Counted from the stretch's first letter, positions 1 to 6,443 are shown. The stretch: DNA of 12,235 nucleotides from Azonexaceae bacterium (GCA_009469665.1 SSTB01000029.1:1-12235), one strand, 5' to 3'. The notes: a model not told the origin generated them from the letters alone. Numbers and translations are program-made.

Positions 1-1
1 G

Positions 2-175
2 CGCTGGCGCTACGCCTTCACCACCCTGGCATGCAATGGCCGCCAGATCGGTATCTGCTTCGAGGAAACCTGCTCCGGCTGCGACGAGGATGGCATCCGC
101 CGCGCCTTCGACGACTTCGAATTCCCGGCCCGCGCCCAGGCAGCCTTCGCCGCGAGCCTCAAGACCCATCACTGA
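2..175 (+). CDS. C-terminal end of an unrecognised Cys-rich protein (partial)
   Basis: The reading frame is open from position 2 to a TGA at 173-175 and gives 57 residues; the start lies outside the window. The visible part begins RWRYAFTTLACNG and carries four cysteines in a short stretch (ACNG, then ICFEETCSGC), followed by an acidic Asp/Glu segment and an Ala-rich tail ending KTHH. The frame is the one with coherent codon use, and an intrinsic terminator starts about 20 bases after the stop, which supports a real gene end. The CxxxxCxxC-like spacing (CFEETCSGC) could bind metal or form disulfides, but I do not recognise the family and assign no function. Confidence 0.6.
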   Translation, partial: RWRYAFTTLACNGRQIGICFEETCSGCDEDGIRRAFDDFEFPARAQAAFAASLKTHH

Positions 176-195
176 TCAAGCTCCGCGCCACCAAG

Positions 196-220
196 AACCC
201 GCTTCAAGCGGGTTTTTTTT
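196..220 (+). terminator. Rho-independent terminator after the first partial gene
   Basis: The stem AACCCGC (196-202) pairs with GCGGGTT (208-214) around the loop TTCAA, and is followed by a run of eight T (213-220). It sits 20 bases after the stop of the + strand partial gene. It may also help stop the converging PEP-CTERM transcript, but on the minus strand only a weak TTCTT follows the stem. Confidence 0.9.
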
Positions 221-234
221 GGGGTAAGTATTCG

Positions 235-894
235 TCAGGTGCGGCGCCGACGCGTAGTGAGACCCACGAGAGCCGCGCCAGCGAGAAGGAAGGTCCCGGG
301 TTCGGGAACCTGACTAATCCGGTCAAGGCCGTCGTTGTTGGAAAAAACGGTCCAGACCGTCGATCCCGGAGCCAGGAACTGCGCTTCCTGGAGGCCGTCG
401 CAACAGCCTTCAAAGCCGTAGGCTTCGATGGTGTGGTTTCCGGTGGAAAGGGACACAGTCGCGACCAGCAATTCTCCGCTATTGGCGAAATTGCCACTCC
501 ACCAGAGATCGTCATCAATGAAGGATACGCCGACACCGTCGATGAACAGTGCGCCGCCCCGACCGAAATCCGGCCCGATCCGGAAAGACCAGGTTCCCCC
601 AAGGGTACCGCTGACGCCGAACTGGGCGGAGATGTCGAAGGCGATATCGCCGGCGACGCCGCCACAGCTGCTCTGATTGCTGAGGCCGCTCCAGGCGCCC
701 GGGCTACTGTTGCAGTAACCGCTCCCGGGTAGAGACCCCATGAGCCCTTCGACCGTGGTCTGGTAAGCCGCGGCGCTACCCAGGTACTGACTGGTGGAGG
801 CGCGGGTCTGGAATGAAATGACGCTGGCCTCTGCGGTCAGGCAAGCGGTGGTTAGGGCTGCTGCCAGGGCGACTCTGGGAAATCGGGGACTCAT
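235..894 (-). CDS. PEP-CTERM sorting domain protein with a GCCDG (CCxG-type) motif
   Basis: A 219-residue exported protein. An N-terminal signal peptide (residues 1-23, MSPRFPRVALAAAL..., probable cleavage after AEA) precedes a Gly/Ser-rich, beta-strand-like body. The C-terminus has the canonical PEP-CTERM tripartite tail: VPEPG at 196-200, a hydrophobic helix (TFLLAGAALVGL) and a final RRRR cluster. Such tails are recognised and removed by exosortase (EpsH/XrtA) in bacteria that make exopolysaccharide and flocs. The segment FIDGVGVSFIDDDLWWSGNF...TGNHTIEAYGFEGCCDG (about 117-167) resembles a PA14-like sugar-binding fold, and its GCCDG (163-167) recalls the CCxG group of PEP-CTERM proteins. 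The start at 894 is set by AGGAG six bases upstream. No exosortase gene is in the window, so it is an orphan substrate. The ligand is unknown. Confidence 0.88.
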   Translation of the reverse strand: MSPRFPRVALAAALTTACLTAEASVISFQTRASTSQYLGSAAAYQTTVEGLMGSLPGSGYCNSSPGAWSGLSNQSSCGGVAGDIAFDISAQFGVSGTLGGTWSFRIGPDFGRGGALFIDGVGVSFIDDDLWWSGNFANSGELLVATVSLSTGNHTIEAYGFEGCCDGLQEAQFLAPGSTVWTVFSNNDGLDRISQVPEPGTFLLAGAALVGLTTRRRRT

Positions 895-969
895 GTGTTA
901 CTCCTGGATGTTCTGGTTGCCTGGGGTGTTGGGGCCAGCTATCCAGCCAGTCCCCCGCCCGAGTGCGTG

Positions 970-985
970 ATCAAAAATCATTCCA
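970..985 (-). promoter_or_regulatory. Candidate sigma-54 (-24/-12) promoter of the PEP-CTERM gene
   Basis: On the minus strand the sequence TGGAATGATTTTTGAT matches the sigma-54 consensus TGGCAYR-N4-TTGCW at 10 of 12 defined positions. The -24 GG is intact and spacing is correct, but the -12 dinucleotide is GA instead of GC, which weakens the call. Transcription would start near 959, giving a leader of about 65 nt. It lies between the gene and the inverted repeat at 1039-1066, the expected order for an enhancer-dependent promoter. RpoN control of PEP-CTERM genes (PrsK/PrsR system) is described in Zoogloea and related bacteria. Confidence 0.42.
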
Positions 986-1038
986 TGTACCTATGAGACT
1001 GGATTTTCGGGCGAGTTACCGGGAATGCGCGGAGTGCT

Positions 1039-1066
1039 TGTCGGCCGACTGTTAAATATTCCGACA
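1039..1066 (-). promoter_or_regulatory. Inverted repeat, possible activator site upstream of the PEP-CTERM gene
   Basis: The outer arms TGTCGG and CCGACA form a perfect 6-bp inverted repeat over 28 bp, and a second, shorter palindrome GTCGGCCGAC (1040-1049) is nested in one arm. Its centre lies about 94 bp upstream of the start of transcription predicted from the candidate -24/-12 element. This is the normal place for a sigma-54 enhancer-binding protein site, perhaps a PrsR-type regulator. The site lies between the 3' end of ettA and the promoter, so it is not coding. The spacing differs from the TGTC-N10-GACA sites at 4256-4339, so a different regulator is likely. Confidence 0.4.
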
Positions 1067-1089
1067 GCCGGTCTGCGGGAACTGCCGGC

Positions 1090-2754
1090 TCAACGGCTGA
1101 TCGGCTTGTATCGGATGCGCTTGGGCTTGGCCCCTTCCTCGCCCAGGCGCCGTTTCTTGTCCTCTTCGTATTCCTGGTAGTTCCCTGTGAAGAAGGTCCA
1201 TTGGGATTCGCCTTCGGCAGCCAGGATGTGGGTGCAGATACGGTCCAGGAACCAGCGGTCGTGGGAGATGACCAGGGCGCAGCCGGGGAATTCGAGCAGG
1301 GCGTCTTCCAGGGCGCGCAGCGTTTCCACGTCCAGGTCGTTGGAGGGTTCGTCCAGCAGGAGCACGTTGCCGCCGGCCATCAGGGTCTTGGCCAAGTGCA
1401 GGCGCCCCCGCTCGCCGCCGGAGAGGTTGCCCACCAGCTTGCCCTGGTCGGCGCCCTTGAAGTTGAAGCGGCCGATGTAGGCCCGGCTGGGCATCTCGAA
1501 CTTGCCGATCTGCAGGATGTCGCGGCCTTCCGCCAGTTCGTCGAAGACGGTTTTGCTACCGTCCAGGCAGTCCCGGGACTGGTCCACATAGGCCATCTTC
1601 ACCGTCTGGCCGATGAGCACTTCGCCGGAATCCGGCTGCTGCTGGCCGGTGATCATCTTGAACAGGGTGGACTTGCCGGCGCCATTGGGGCCGATGATGC
1701 CTACAATGGCGCCCGGCGGCAGGGCGAAGGAGACCTTGTCCATGAGCAGCTTGTCGCCGAAGGCCTTGGACACGCCGTTGAACTCGATGACTTTGTCGCC
1801 CAGGCGCTCGCCGACCGGGATGAAGATTTCCTGGGTCTCGTTGCGCTTCTGGTATTCGTGGCTGGAGAGTTCCTCGAAGCGGGCGATGCGGGCTTTGCTC
1901 TTGGCCTGGCGCGCCTTGGGATTGCTGCGCACCCACTCCAGTTCCTGCTTCATGGCCTTCATGTGGGCGTCGATTTGCTTGTTCTCGGTTTCCAGCCGGG
2001 CTTCCTTCTGCTCCAGCCAGGACGAGTAATTGCCCTTCCAGGGGATGCCATGGCCGCGGTCCAGTTCGAGTATCCACTCTGCCGCGTTGTCGAGGAAGTA
2101 ACGGTCGTGGGTGACGGCCACCACGGTGCCAGGGAAGCGGCAGAGGAACTGCTCCAGCCATTCGACGGATTCGGCGTCGAGGTGGTTGGTGGGTTCGTCC
2201 AGGAGCAGCATGTCGGGCTTGGAGAGCAGCAGCTTGCACAGGGCCACGCGGCGCTTTTCGCCACCGGAGAGGTGCTTGATGGTCGCTTCCCAGGGCGGCA
2301 GACGCAGGGCGTCGGCGGCGATTTCCATCTGGGTTTCGGTGTCGGCTCCGGAGGTGGACAGGATGGCCTCCAGGCGGGCCTGCTCTTCGGCCAGCTTGTC
2401 GAAATCAGCTTCCGGATCGGCGTAGGCGGCGTAGATTTCGTCCAGCTTCGCCTGGGCTTCCATGATCTCGCCCATGCCCGATTCGACTTCCTGGCGGACG
2501 GTCTTTTCCGGGTCGAGCTGGGGTTCCTGGGGCAGGTAGCCGATCTTGATATTGGGCAGGCGCTGGACTTCGCCGTCGAATTCCTTATCCACGCCAGCCA
2601 TGATCTTCAGCACGGTGGATTTGCCGGCGCCGTTGAGGCCGAGCAGCCCGATCTTGGCGCCGGGGAAGAATGAGAGGGAAATATCCTTGATGATCTGCCG
2701 CTTGGGGGGAACGATCTTGCTCACCCGCAGCATGGACATGACGTACTGAGCCAT
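1090..2754 (-). CDS. ettA: Energy-dependent translational throttle protein EttA (ABC-F ATPase)
   Basis: A 554-residue, soluble ABC-F protein that binds the ribosomal E site and gates entry into elongation according to ATP/ADP level. Two nucleotide-binding domains are complete: Walker A GLNGAGKST (39-47) and GPNGAGKST (355-363); signature LSGGEKRR (162-169) and LSGGERGR (444-451); Walker B LLLDEPTNHLD (183-193) and LLLDEPSNDLD (465-475); switch His in THDRYF and SHDRWF. The interdomain P-site tRNA interaction motif is visible as a basic helical stretch (EWVRSNPKARQAKSKARIARF, about 273-293). The start at 2754 is chosen because MAQYVMSMLRVSKIVPPKRQIIK aligns with E. coli EttA (MAQFVYTMHRV...), whose length (555) also matches; in-frame sequence further upstream is not conserved. 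The Shine-Dalgarno is weak (GGCAGG). It is monocistronic, with a terminator of the upstream operon before it. Confidence 0.96.
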   Translation of the reverse strand: MAQYVMSMLRVSKIVPPKRQIIKDISLSFFPGAKIGLLGLNGAGKSTVLKIMAGVDKEFDGEVQRLPNIKIGYLPQEPQLDPEKTVRQEVESGMGEIMEAQAKLDEIYAAYADPEADFDKLAEEQARLEAILSTSGADTETQMEIAADALRLPPWEATIKHLSGGEKRRVALCKLLLSKPDMLLLDEPTNHLDAESVEWLEQFLCRFPGTVVAVTHDRYFLDNAAEWILELDRGHGIPWKGNYSSWLEQKEARLETENKQIDAHMKAMKQELEWVRSNPKARQAKSKARIARFEELSSHEYQKRNETQEIFIPVGERLGDKVIEFNGVSKAFGDKLLMDKVSFALPPGAIVGIIGPNGAGKSTLFKMITGQQQPDSGEVLIGQTVKMAYVDQSRDCLDGSKTVFDELAEGRDILQIGKFEMPSRAYIGRFNFKGADQGKLVGNLSGGERGRLHLAKTLMAGGNVLLLDEPSNDLDVETLRALEDALLEFPGCALVISHDRWFLDRICTHILAAEGESQWTFFTGNYQEYEEDKKRRLGEEGAKPKRIRYKPISR

Positions 2755-2806
2755 TGCTTGCCTGCCAAAAGAGGTAAAGGGCGAAGTGTACGCGGCAGTG
2801 GCGAGC

Positions 2807-2848
2807 AAAAAAAGGGGGCGGCCGCCACGGGGGATGGTCAGCCGCCCC
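2807..2848 (-). terminator. Rho-independent terminator of the bactofilin-acyltransferase operon
   Basis: On the minus strand GGGGCGGC (2848-2841) pairs with GCCGCCCC (2822-2815) across an 18-base GC-rich loop, followed by seven T (2813-2807). It lies 25 bases beyond the stop of the acyltransferase gene, and separates that operon from ettA, so the ettA promoter must lie in about 2755-2806, where I see no convincing -35/-10 pair. Confidence 0.82.
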
Positions 2849-2872
2849 AGCCAGGGACGTCGTCAGCGCTCG

Positions 2873-3550
2873 TCAAATCGCCGACGGCGGAGGAAAACTC
2901 TCGTTGGCGCACTCCGACCAAGGCAGGACGGGAATGGGCGAAGGCGCGGGGAACTCACGGTGCAGGAGGACGGCGGGTGCATCCACCCGGGGGCAGTGGC
3001 GCCGTCCGCCCAGGGTGGTGAAGCCGAAACGTCGTTGGTAGTAGCGGACGTGCCGCGGATTGACTTCGATGACCGCATCGGTGGCACCTAGGACGTTGCG
3101 GCCGTAGGCCTGGGCCGTCCGAAACAGTGCGGCGAGCAGTTCGGGGCAGCCGTGGTCCGGATCTGCCGCCAGGCGGGAGATTTCGCATACCCTGCGGCCG
3201 CTGTACCTTAAGGTGGCAAGCTCCTCGCCATAGAGGGTATCGGCGAGAAGACCCCGGGATGAATCCTTCCCCAGGGTCAGAGTGGCCAGGATGTCCTCTC
3301 CCCGCCAGGCCGCGAGGACCAGGCGGGACTCCTCGGACCCTGCCTGGGCCCGATAGCCGCGCCAGGAGTACATGCGGCGGACCAGGGCTGCAGCGGCGCG
3401 CTTCTGATGGGGGGTCGATGCGGTGCGGATGGAAACGCTGCGCAGGGATGAGGGCGGGTCCGTCACCAGCACCAGGCGGGGAGGAGCCGCCAAGTGCACG
3501 CCAAGGGCTTCGCGCGGGGTGTGCAGGGGGATTCCTTTGAAGACGGTCAT
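2873..3550 (-). CDS. FeeM-like N-acyl amino acid synthase / GNAT-fold acyltransferase
   Basis: 225 residues. The core VRRMYSWRGY (58-66), then VCEISRLAADPDHG (121-134) and AVIEVNPRHVRYYQRRFGF (159-177) is the pattern of the FeeM-type N-acyl amino acid synthase branch of the GNAT fold: an E-x-SRLA strand followed by an Asn-Pro-x-H..YY-x-R-x-GF substrate/cofactor segment. FeeM enzymes join acyl chains, often from acyl carrier protein, to amino acids. Whether this one uses acyl-ACP or acyl-CoA cannot be told. No signal peptide or membrane segment is seen, so it is cytoplasmic or membrane-peripheral. The ATG at 3550 overlaps the bactofilin stop by one base (TGATG), implying translational coupling, and is preferred over the longer frame that would run into the bactofilin gene. 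A terminator follows 25 bases after the stop. A generic acetyltransferase is the alternative. Confidence 0.68.
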   Translation of the reverse strand: MTVFKGIPLHTPREALGVHLAAPPRLVLVTDPPSSLRSVSIRTASTPHQKRAAAALVRRMYSWRGYRAQAGSEESRLVLAAWRGEDILATLTLGKDSSRGLLADTLYGEELATLRYSGRRVCEISRLAADPDHGCPELLAALFRTAQAYGRNVLGATDAVIEVNPRHVRYYQRRFGFTTLGGRRHCPRVDAPAVLLHREFPAPSPIPVLPWSECANESFPPPSAI

Positions 3551-4125
3551 CAGCCGGCCACCACCAGGGGGAGAGGCGTCTCGCTGCGGGATTTGGCCGG
3601 GCTCGTTGCCGTGTCGGAGCCCAGGGCGCTGATCTCGCCGCACAGTTCTCCGCCTTCGTCGATGACCAGCTTGCCGTAGCGAATCTTGCCGCTCACCCGG
3701 CCGGTGGAGTGAATAATGAGCTGGGCGCGGGCCGTCAGTTCTCCTTCGAAGCGGCCGTGGATTTCCGCCACGTCGATGCTGACCTTGCCCACGAAGGAGC
3801 CGGCTTCGGCGATGCGCACGACGCGGCTGTCCATAGTGGCTTCGACGCGGCCTTCGACCACCAGGGTGTCACAGTCCAGGATTTCCGCCCCGCGCAGCTT
3901 TACGTCGGGCCCGACGATGAGGCGGGCGCCCATGTCGTTGGCCGCAGGGGGCGCGATGATTTCCGTCACCACAGGGGCGGGCGCGGGTTCCGGGCGGGCC
4001 GCGGCCACCGGAGGGGTGGCGGCCTTGTCGGTGTCGGTCGCGGGGCTGGAGCCGGAAAGGACGGGGCGGACGTCTCGGCGGACGACGGTCTCGTTACGGT
4101 TGAGAAGGCCGGGCTTGCTGAACAT
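3550..4125 (-). CDS. Bactofilin (polymer-forming cytoskeletal protein)
   Basis: 191 residues. Residues 67-167 form the bactofilin core (DUF583/PF04519): short repeating beta-helix turns such as LIVGPDVKLRGAEI, TLVVEGRVEATMDS, VRIAEAGSFVGKVSI, AEIHGRFEGEL, LIIHSTGRVSGKIRYGKLVIDEGGELCGEI. The N-terminal 65 residues are a Pro/Ala-rich disordered arm and the C-terminal 24 residues a Ser/Pro-rich tail, as in other bactofilins. Bactofilins self-assemble without nucleotide into membrane-associated filaments that place cell-wall, polysaccharide or polarity proteins. The ATG at 4125 is set by AAAGGAG five bases upstream; the frame extends further but without conserved sequence. It is first in a two-gene operon with the acyltransferase, and is preceded by a strong sigma-54 promoter and two GlrR-type sites. 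I do not assign a named gene such as bacA. Confidence 0.93.
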   Translation of the reverse strand: MFSKPGLLNRNETVVRRDVRPVLSGSSPATDTDKAATPPVAAARPEPAPAPVVTEIIAPPAANDMGARLIVGPDVKLRGAEILDCDTLVVEGRVEATMDSRVVRIAEAGSFVGKVSIDVAEIHGRFEGELTARAQLIIHSTGRVSGKIRYGKLVIDEGGELCGEISALGSDTATSPAKSRSETPLPLVVAG

Positions 4126-4164
4126 GAATACTCCTTTGCTGCGGATTGCGAGTCGCCATCCCCT

Positions 4165-4180
4165 TGCGAAAGCCGTGCCA
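4165..4180 (-). promoter_or_regulatory. Sigma-54 (-24/-12) promoter of the bactofilin operon
   Basis: On the minus strand TGGCACG-GCTT-TCGCA fits the sigma-54 consensus TGGCACG-N4-TTGCW with one mismatch; both invariant dinucleotides (GG at -24, GC at -12) and their spacing are correct, and an extra T precedes the -24 element as in strong promoters. Transcription would start near 4154, leaving a leader of about 29 nt with the AAAGGAG ribosome binding site. Such promoters are silent without an enhancer-binding activator, and two matching upstream palindromes exist at 4256-4273 and 4322-4339. Confidence 0.8.
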
Positions 4181-4255
4181 AGTGTGAAATTTCTCACGGA
4201 AACAGGGCCTTGCCCGGAAGTGCCGAAGCAAAGGCGGGGTGTCTGGGGTCGGAGG

Positions 4256-4273
4256 TGTCGCCACTGAGCGACG
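4256..4273 (-). promoter_or_regulatory. Proximal GlrR-type enhancer site (TGTC-N10-GACG)
   Basis: TGTCGCC-ACTG-AGCGACG (plus-strand order) is an interrupted palindrome with arms GTCGC/GCGAC and a 6-base centre. It matches the TGTC-N10-GACA motif reported for GlrR/QseF with one terminal mismatch, and agrees with the second copy at 14 of 18 positions. Its centre is about 111 bp upstream of the predicted bactofilin transcription start, a normal enhancer distance. A run of six T follows, so it could be mistaken for a weak terminator, but no upstream plus-strand gene needs one. Confidence 0.65.
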
Positions 4274-4305
4274 GATTTTTTGTGTTTTGGGATAAAGGCC
4301 GGGAA

Positions 4306-4318
4306 GATCAAGGACTTG
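4306..4318 (+). promoter_or_regulatory. Possible IHF site between the two enhancer sites
   Basis: GATCAAGGACTTG fits the IHF consensus WATCAA-N4-TTR at all defined positions except the first. IHF bending commonly assists sigma-54 activators, but the consensus is loose, the flanking DNA is only moderately AT-rich and the position (between the palindromes rather than between enhancer and promoter) is not the usual one. Confidence 0.25.
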
Positions 4319-4321
4319 GGA

Positions 4322-4339
4322 TGTCGCCGTTAAGCGACA
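4322..4339 (-). promoter_or_regulatory. Distal GlrR-type enhancer site (perfect TGTC-N10-GACA)
   Basis: TGTCGCC-GTTA-AGCGACA is a perfect match to the TGTC-N10-GACA motif, with 6-bp arms TGTCGC/GCGACA around a 6-base centre. It lies 66 bp from the proximal copy, about six helical turns, so both copies face roughly the same side of the DNA. Its centre is about 177 bp upstream of the predicted bactofilin transcription start and 129 bp upstream of the glrK start codon. A further half-site TGTCGC is seen at 4375-4380. Confidence 0.7.
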
Positions 4340-4459
4340 GATCGTGTAAGACGATGAAAATTAGAGGATTTTTTTGTCGCATTGGGGCCATCTGCCAGAT
4401 GTCCGAGGGGGAAGGGAAGGCTAAACTACGCACTTTTGCAGCGCCAGCCTCTCTCTTCC

Positions 4460-5872
4460 ATGACCCGAATTTCCTTTCGCCAGAGCATGTTGGCGGGTTT
4501 TCTCCTCATCGCCCTGCTGCTGGGCGGAGCCGCCGTGCGGAGCTGGATGGTGGTCGAACGCTTCGTGGACCGTAGCCGGGAAGTCAGCGCCGAGGCCGTG
4601 CTCCTTACCGGCCTGGTGCAGGATATTGCCGAGCGGGCGCCGGATCTGGAACGGGCCGCGCGGCAGTATCTGATCCTGGGGGATCCCGTGCTGCTGGCCC
4701 GCTTCGACGCCACTTTGAGCCATGCCCGGGGCGTGGCCGAGAAGATCGACACCTTGCCTGGGAGACCCCTGGGCGGTCTTGCTGCCGAATGGGCCCTTGC
4801 GGCCGGGCACATCGGGGATGTCCTGCGCAACGGAGCCACCCGCGAGGAACTGGGTCCCCTGCTCACCGCCCTGGACGACCTGGGAGCCCGCCTGGCACCG
4901 GCCGGCCGGCGCTGGATCGAGGCGCGTAATGGCGAAGTGCTGGCGGAACTGCAGGAAAACCGGTTGCAACTCACGGGCCAGGTGATCGCGGCCGCCGTCG
5001 GCGCGGTCATCGTCGCCCTCGGCATGGGCTGGTGGCTGGTACGGCCCATCCAGCAACTCGAACGCAACATCCACCGCCTGGGAGAAAGCCGCCTCGACCA
5101 GCCGGTGCAGGTGCGCGGGCCGGCGGACCTGCGCCGTGTCGGTCGCCGTCTGGAGTGGCTGCGCCAGCGTCTGGCGGAACTGGAGGCCGACCGGGAGCGC
5201 AGTCTGCGCCATGTGTCCCACGAACTGAAAACGCCGCTTACGGCACTGCGGGAGGGCATCACCCTGCTGCAGGAGCAGGTGGTGGGGCCTCTTGACCAAG
5301 CCCAGCAGGAAGTGGCGGACATCCTGCGCCACAATGTGGTGCTGCTCCAGGAACAGATCGAAAGCCTGCTGCGCCTCAACGCCGCCTCCTTCGACGCCAG
5401 ACGCCTGAGCTATCGCCCCCAGATCGTGCGGCGCATCCTGGCCCAGGTGGTCAAGGCGCGGGAATTGCAGTTGCAGGCGCGGCGCATCAGCGTGCGGCGT
5501 TCGGCGCCCGCGGTGACCCTGCCCCTGGATGGGGAGAAACTCCAGGTGGTGGTGGACAACCTGTTGTCCAACGCCATCGACTTCAGCCCCGATGGAGGAA
5601 CCATCCGGCTGGAAGCCCTGGTGGACGAGCGGCGCCTGCTGCTCGATTGCATCGACGAGGGCCCCGGCGTTGCGCCGGAGGACGCGGAGAAGATCTTCGA
5701 CCCCTTTGTGCGCGGCATGCGGGAAGCGCCGGCGCCACGCCGGGGGAGCGGTGTTGGATTGTCCATCGTGCGGGAACTGCTGGCCGCCATGGGCGGCCGG
5801 GTCGCTCTGGTCAGCGAAGGTTCCGGGGCCCGGGGCGCCCATTTTCGAGTCGAGATTCCCTATGAACTTTGA
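4460..5872 (+). CDS. glrK: Sensor histidine kinase GlrK/QseE-type
   Basis: A 470-residue inner-membrane histidine kinase. TM1 is at about 10-27, a periplasmic sensor helix bundle at 28-172, TM2 at about 173-194, then a HAMP segment (RPIQQLERNIHRLGESRLDQPVQVRGPADLRRVG). The H-box RHVSHELKTPL has the phosphoacceptor at His254; N-box DNLLSNAIDFSP (366-377), G1 DEGPGV (399-404), F-box IFDPF and G2 GSGVGLSIV (429-437) are intact, so it should be active. TALREG...QVVGPLDQAQQEV is close to E. coli GlrK (ASMREGTELLADQVVGPL). The start at 4460 (MTRISFRQS) puts a basic segment right before TM1; there is no clear Shine-Dalgarno, and an upstream in-frame TTG at 4382 is less likely. It heads glrK-qseG-glrR, overlapping the next gene by 11 bases. 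In enterobacteria this system responds to envelope stress. The inducing signal here is unknown. Confidence 0.92.
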   Translation: MTRISFRQSMLAGFLLIALLLGGAAVRSWMVVERFVDRSREVSAEAVLLTGLVQDIAERAPDLERAARQYLILGDPVLLARFDATLSHARGVAEKIDTLPGRPLGGLAAEWALAAGHIGDVLRNGATREELGPLLTALDDLGARLAPAGRRWIEARNGEVLAELQENRLQLTGQVIAAAVGAVIVALGMGWWLVRPIQQLERNIHRLGESRLDQPVQVRGPADLRRVGRRLEWLRQRLAELEADRERSLRHVSHELKTPLTALREGITLLQEQVVGPLDQAQQEVADILRHNVVLLQEQIESLLRLNAASFDARRLSYRPQIVRRILAQVVKARELQLQARRISVRRSAPAVTLPLDGEKLQVVVDNLLSNAIDFSPDGGTIRLEALVDERRLLLDCIDEGPGVAPEDAEKIFDPFVRGMREAPAPRRGSGVGLSIVRELLAAMGGRVALVSEGSGARGAHFRVEIPYEL

Positions 5873-6443
5873 ATTTGTGCGCGGACCCGTGGTCTGGGCA
5901 GCGCTCCTCCTGGCCCTGGGCGGCTGCGCCGCCTTGTCCGGGCCGCCTACCCCCGAGGCGCCGGTGGCGGCAGGGTCTCCGGCGCCGGAAGAGGGGGGAG
6001 TCGATTCCCTGCTCAGTTACTACCAACTGGTCAATCGCATGACCTCTCAGGAACTGGCGCGGGAGCGCAGCGCCCTCACGAGCCAGGCCGCCACACCGGC
6101 CCATCAGCTCCGCCTGGCTATGGTGCTGGGGATGGGGCGCTCCCCTGCGGACCTCAATCGGGCGGCGAGTCTGCTGGACGGTGTGCTCAAGTCCCAGGCG
6201 GGTCAAGCGTCCCGCCTGCATCCCCTGGCCCGACTTCTTGCCGATCACTACGGCGAGCGGCTCAGGCTGGAGCAGCAAGCGGAACGCGCCGTCCAGCAGG
6301 CCGAGAAAGCCGGCCAGCAGGCTCGGGACAGCCAGCGGCGAGCAGCAGAACTGCAGGAGAAAATCGACGCCTTGGCCGATATCGAACGCTCGCTGCCCTT
6401 GCGTTCCCGGGGCGTCCGGCCTCCCGCGGGGGGCGGACGATGA
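5862..6443 (+). CDS. qseG: QseG-like outer-membrane lipoprotein of the GlrKR system
   Basis: 193 residues with a lipoprotein signal: hydrophobic stretch VVWAALLLALGGC with lipobox L19-G20-G21-C22. The residue after Cys22 is Ala, not the Asp that would keep it in the inner membrane, so an outer-membrane destination is predicted. A Pro-rich linker (28-45) precedes a helical domain: SLLSYYQLVNRMTSQELARER, then a long Gln/Ala/Glu-rich coiled coil (about 131-170) ending with ALADIERSL, a sequence found in QseG/YfhG proteins. In E. coli QseG contacts GlrK (QseE) and is needed for its activity. Gene order glrK-qseG-glrR is the same as in enterobacteria. The ATG at 5862 lies inside the end of glrK (11-base overlap), and the stop overlaps glrR by four bases (ATGA), so translation is coupled. 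Overall sequence is divergent, so homology rests mainly on lipobox, coiled coil and synteny. Confidence 0.8.
   Translation: MNFEFVRGPVVWAALLLALGGCAALSGPPTPEAPVAAGSPAPEEGGVDSLLSYYQLVNRMTSQELARERSALTSQAATPAHQLRLAMVLGMGRSPADLNRAASLLDGVLKSQAGQASRLHPLARLLADHYGERLRLEQQAERAVQQAEKAGQQARDSQRRAAELQEKIDALADIERSLPLRSRGVRPPAGGGR

Noticed and set aside
1201..2673. 490-codon open frame on the plus strand opposite ettA
   Set aside because: It is exactly antisense to a fully conserved ettA and its composition (Gly/Val/Leu/His-rich without motifs) is that of a shadow frame in high-GC DNA.
4256..4290. GTCGC/GCGAC hairpin followed by a T-run read as a plus-strand terminator
   Set aside because: Only a 5-bp stem, no plus-strand gene upstream, and the near-identical second copy has no T-run; paired operator sites explain both copies better.
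4340..4459. Sigma-54 promoter directed at glrK, e.g. around GG at 4366-4367 and GC at 4379-4380
   Set aside because: The spacing is 11 bases rather than 10 and the flanking bases do not resemble TGGCAC or TTGCA; no other GG-N10-GC pair in this stretch fits.
4421..5842. 473-codon open frame on the minus strand opposite glrK
   Set aside because: Gln/His/Gly-rich shadow of the kinase gene, which has all its catalytic motifs on the other strand.
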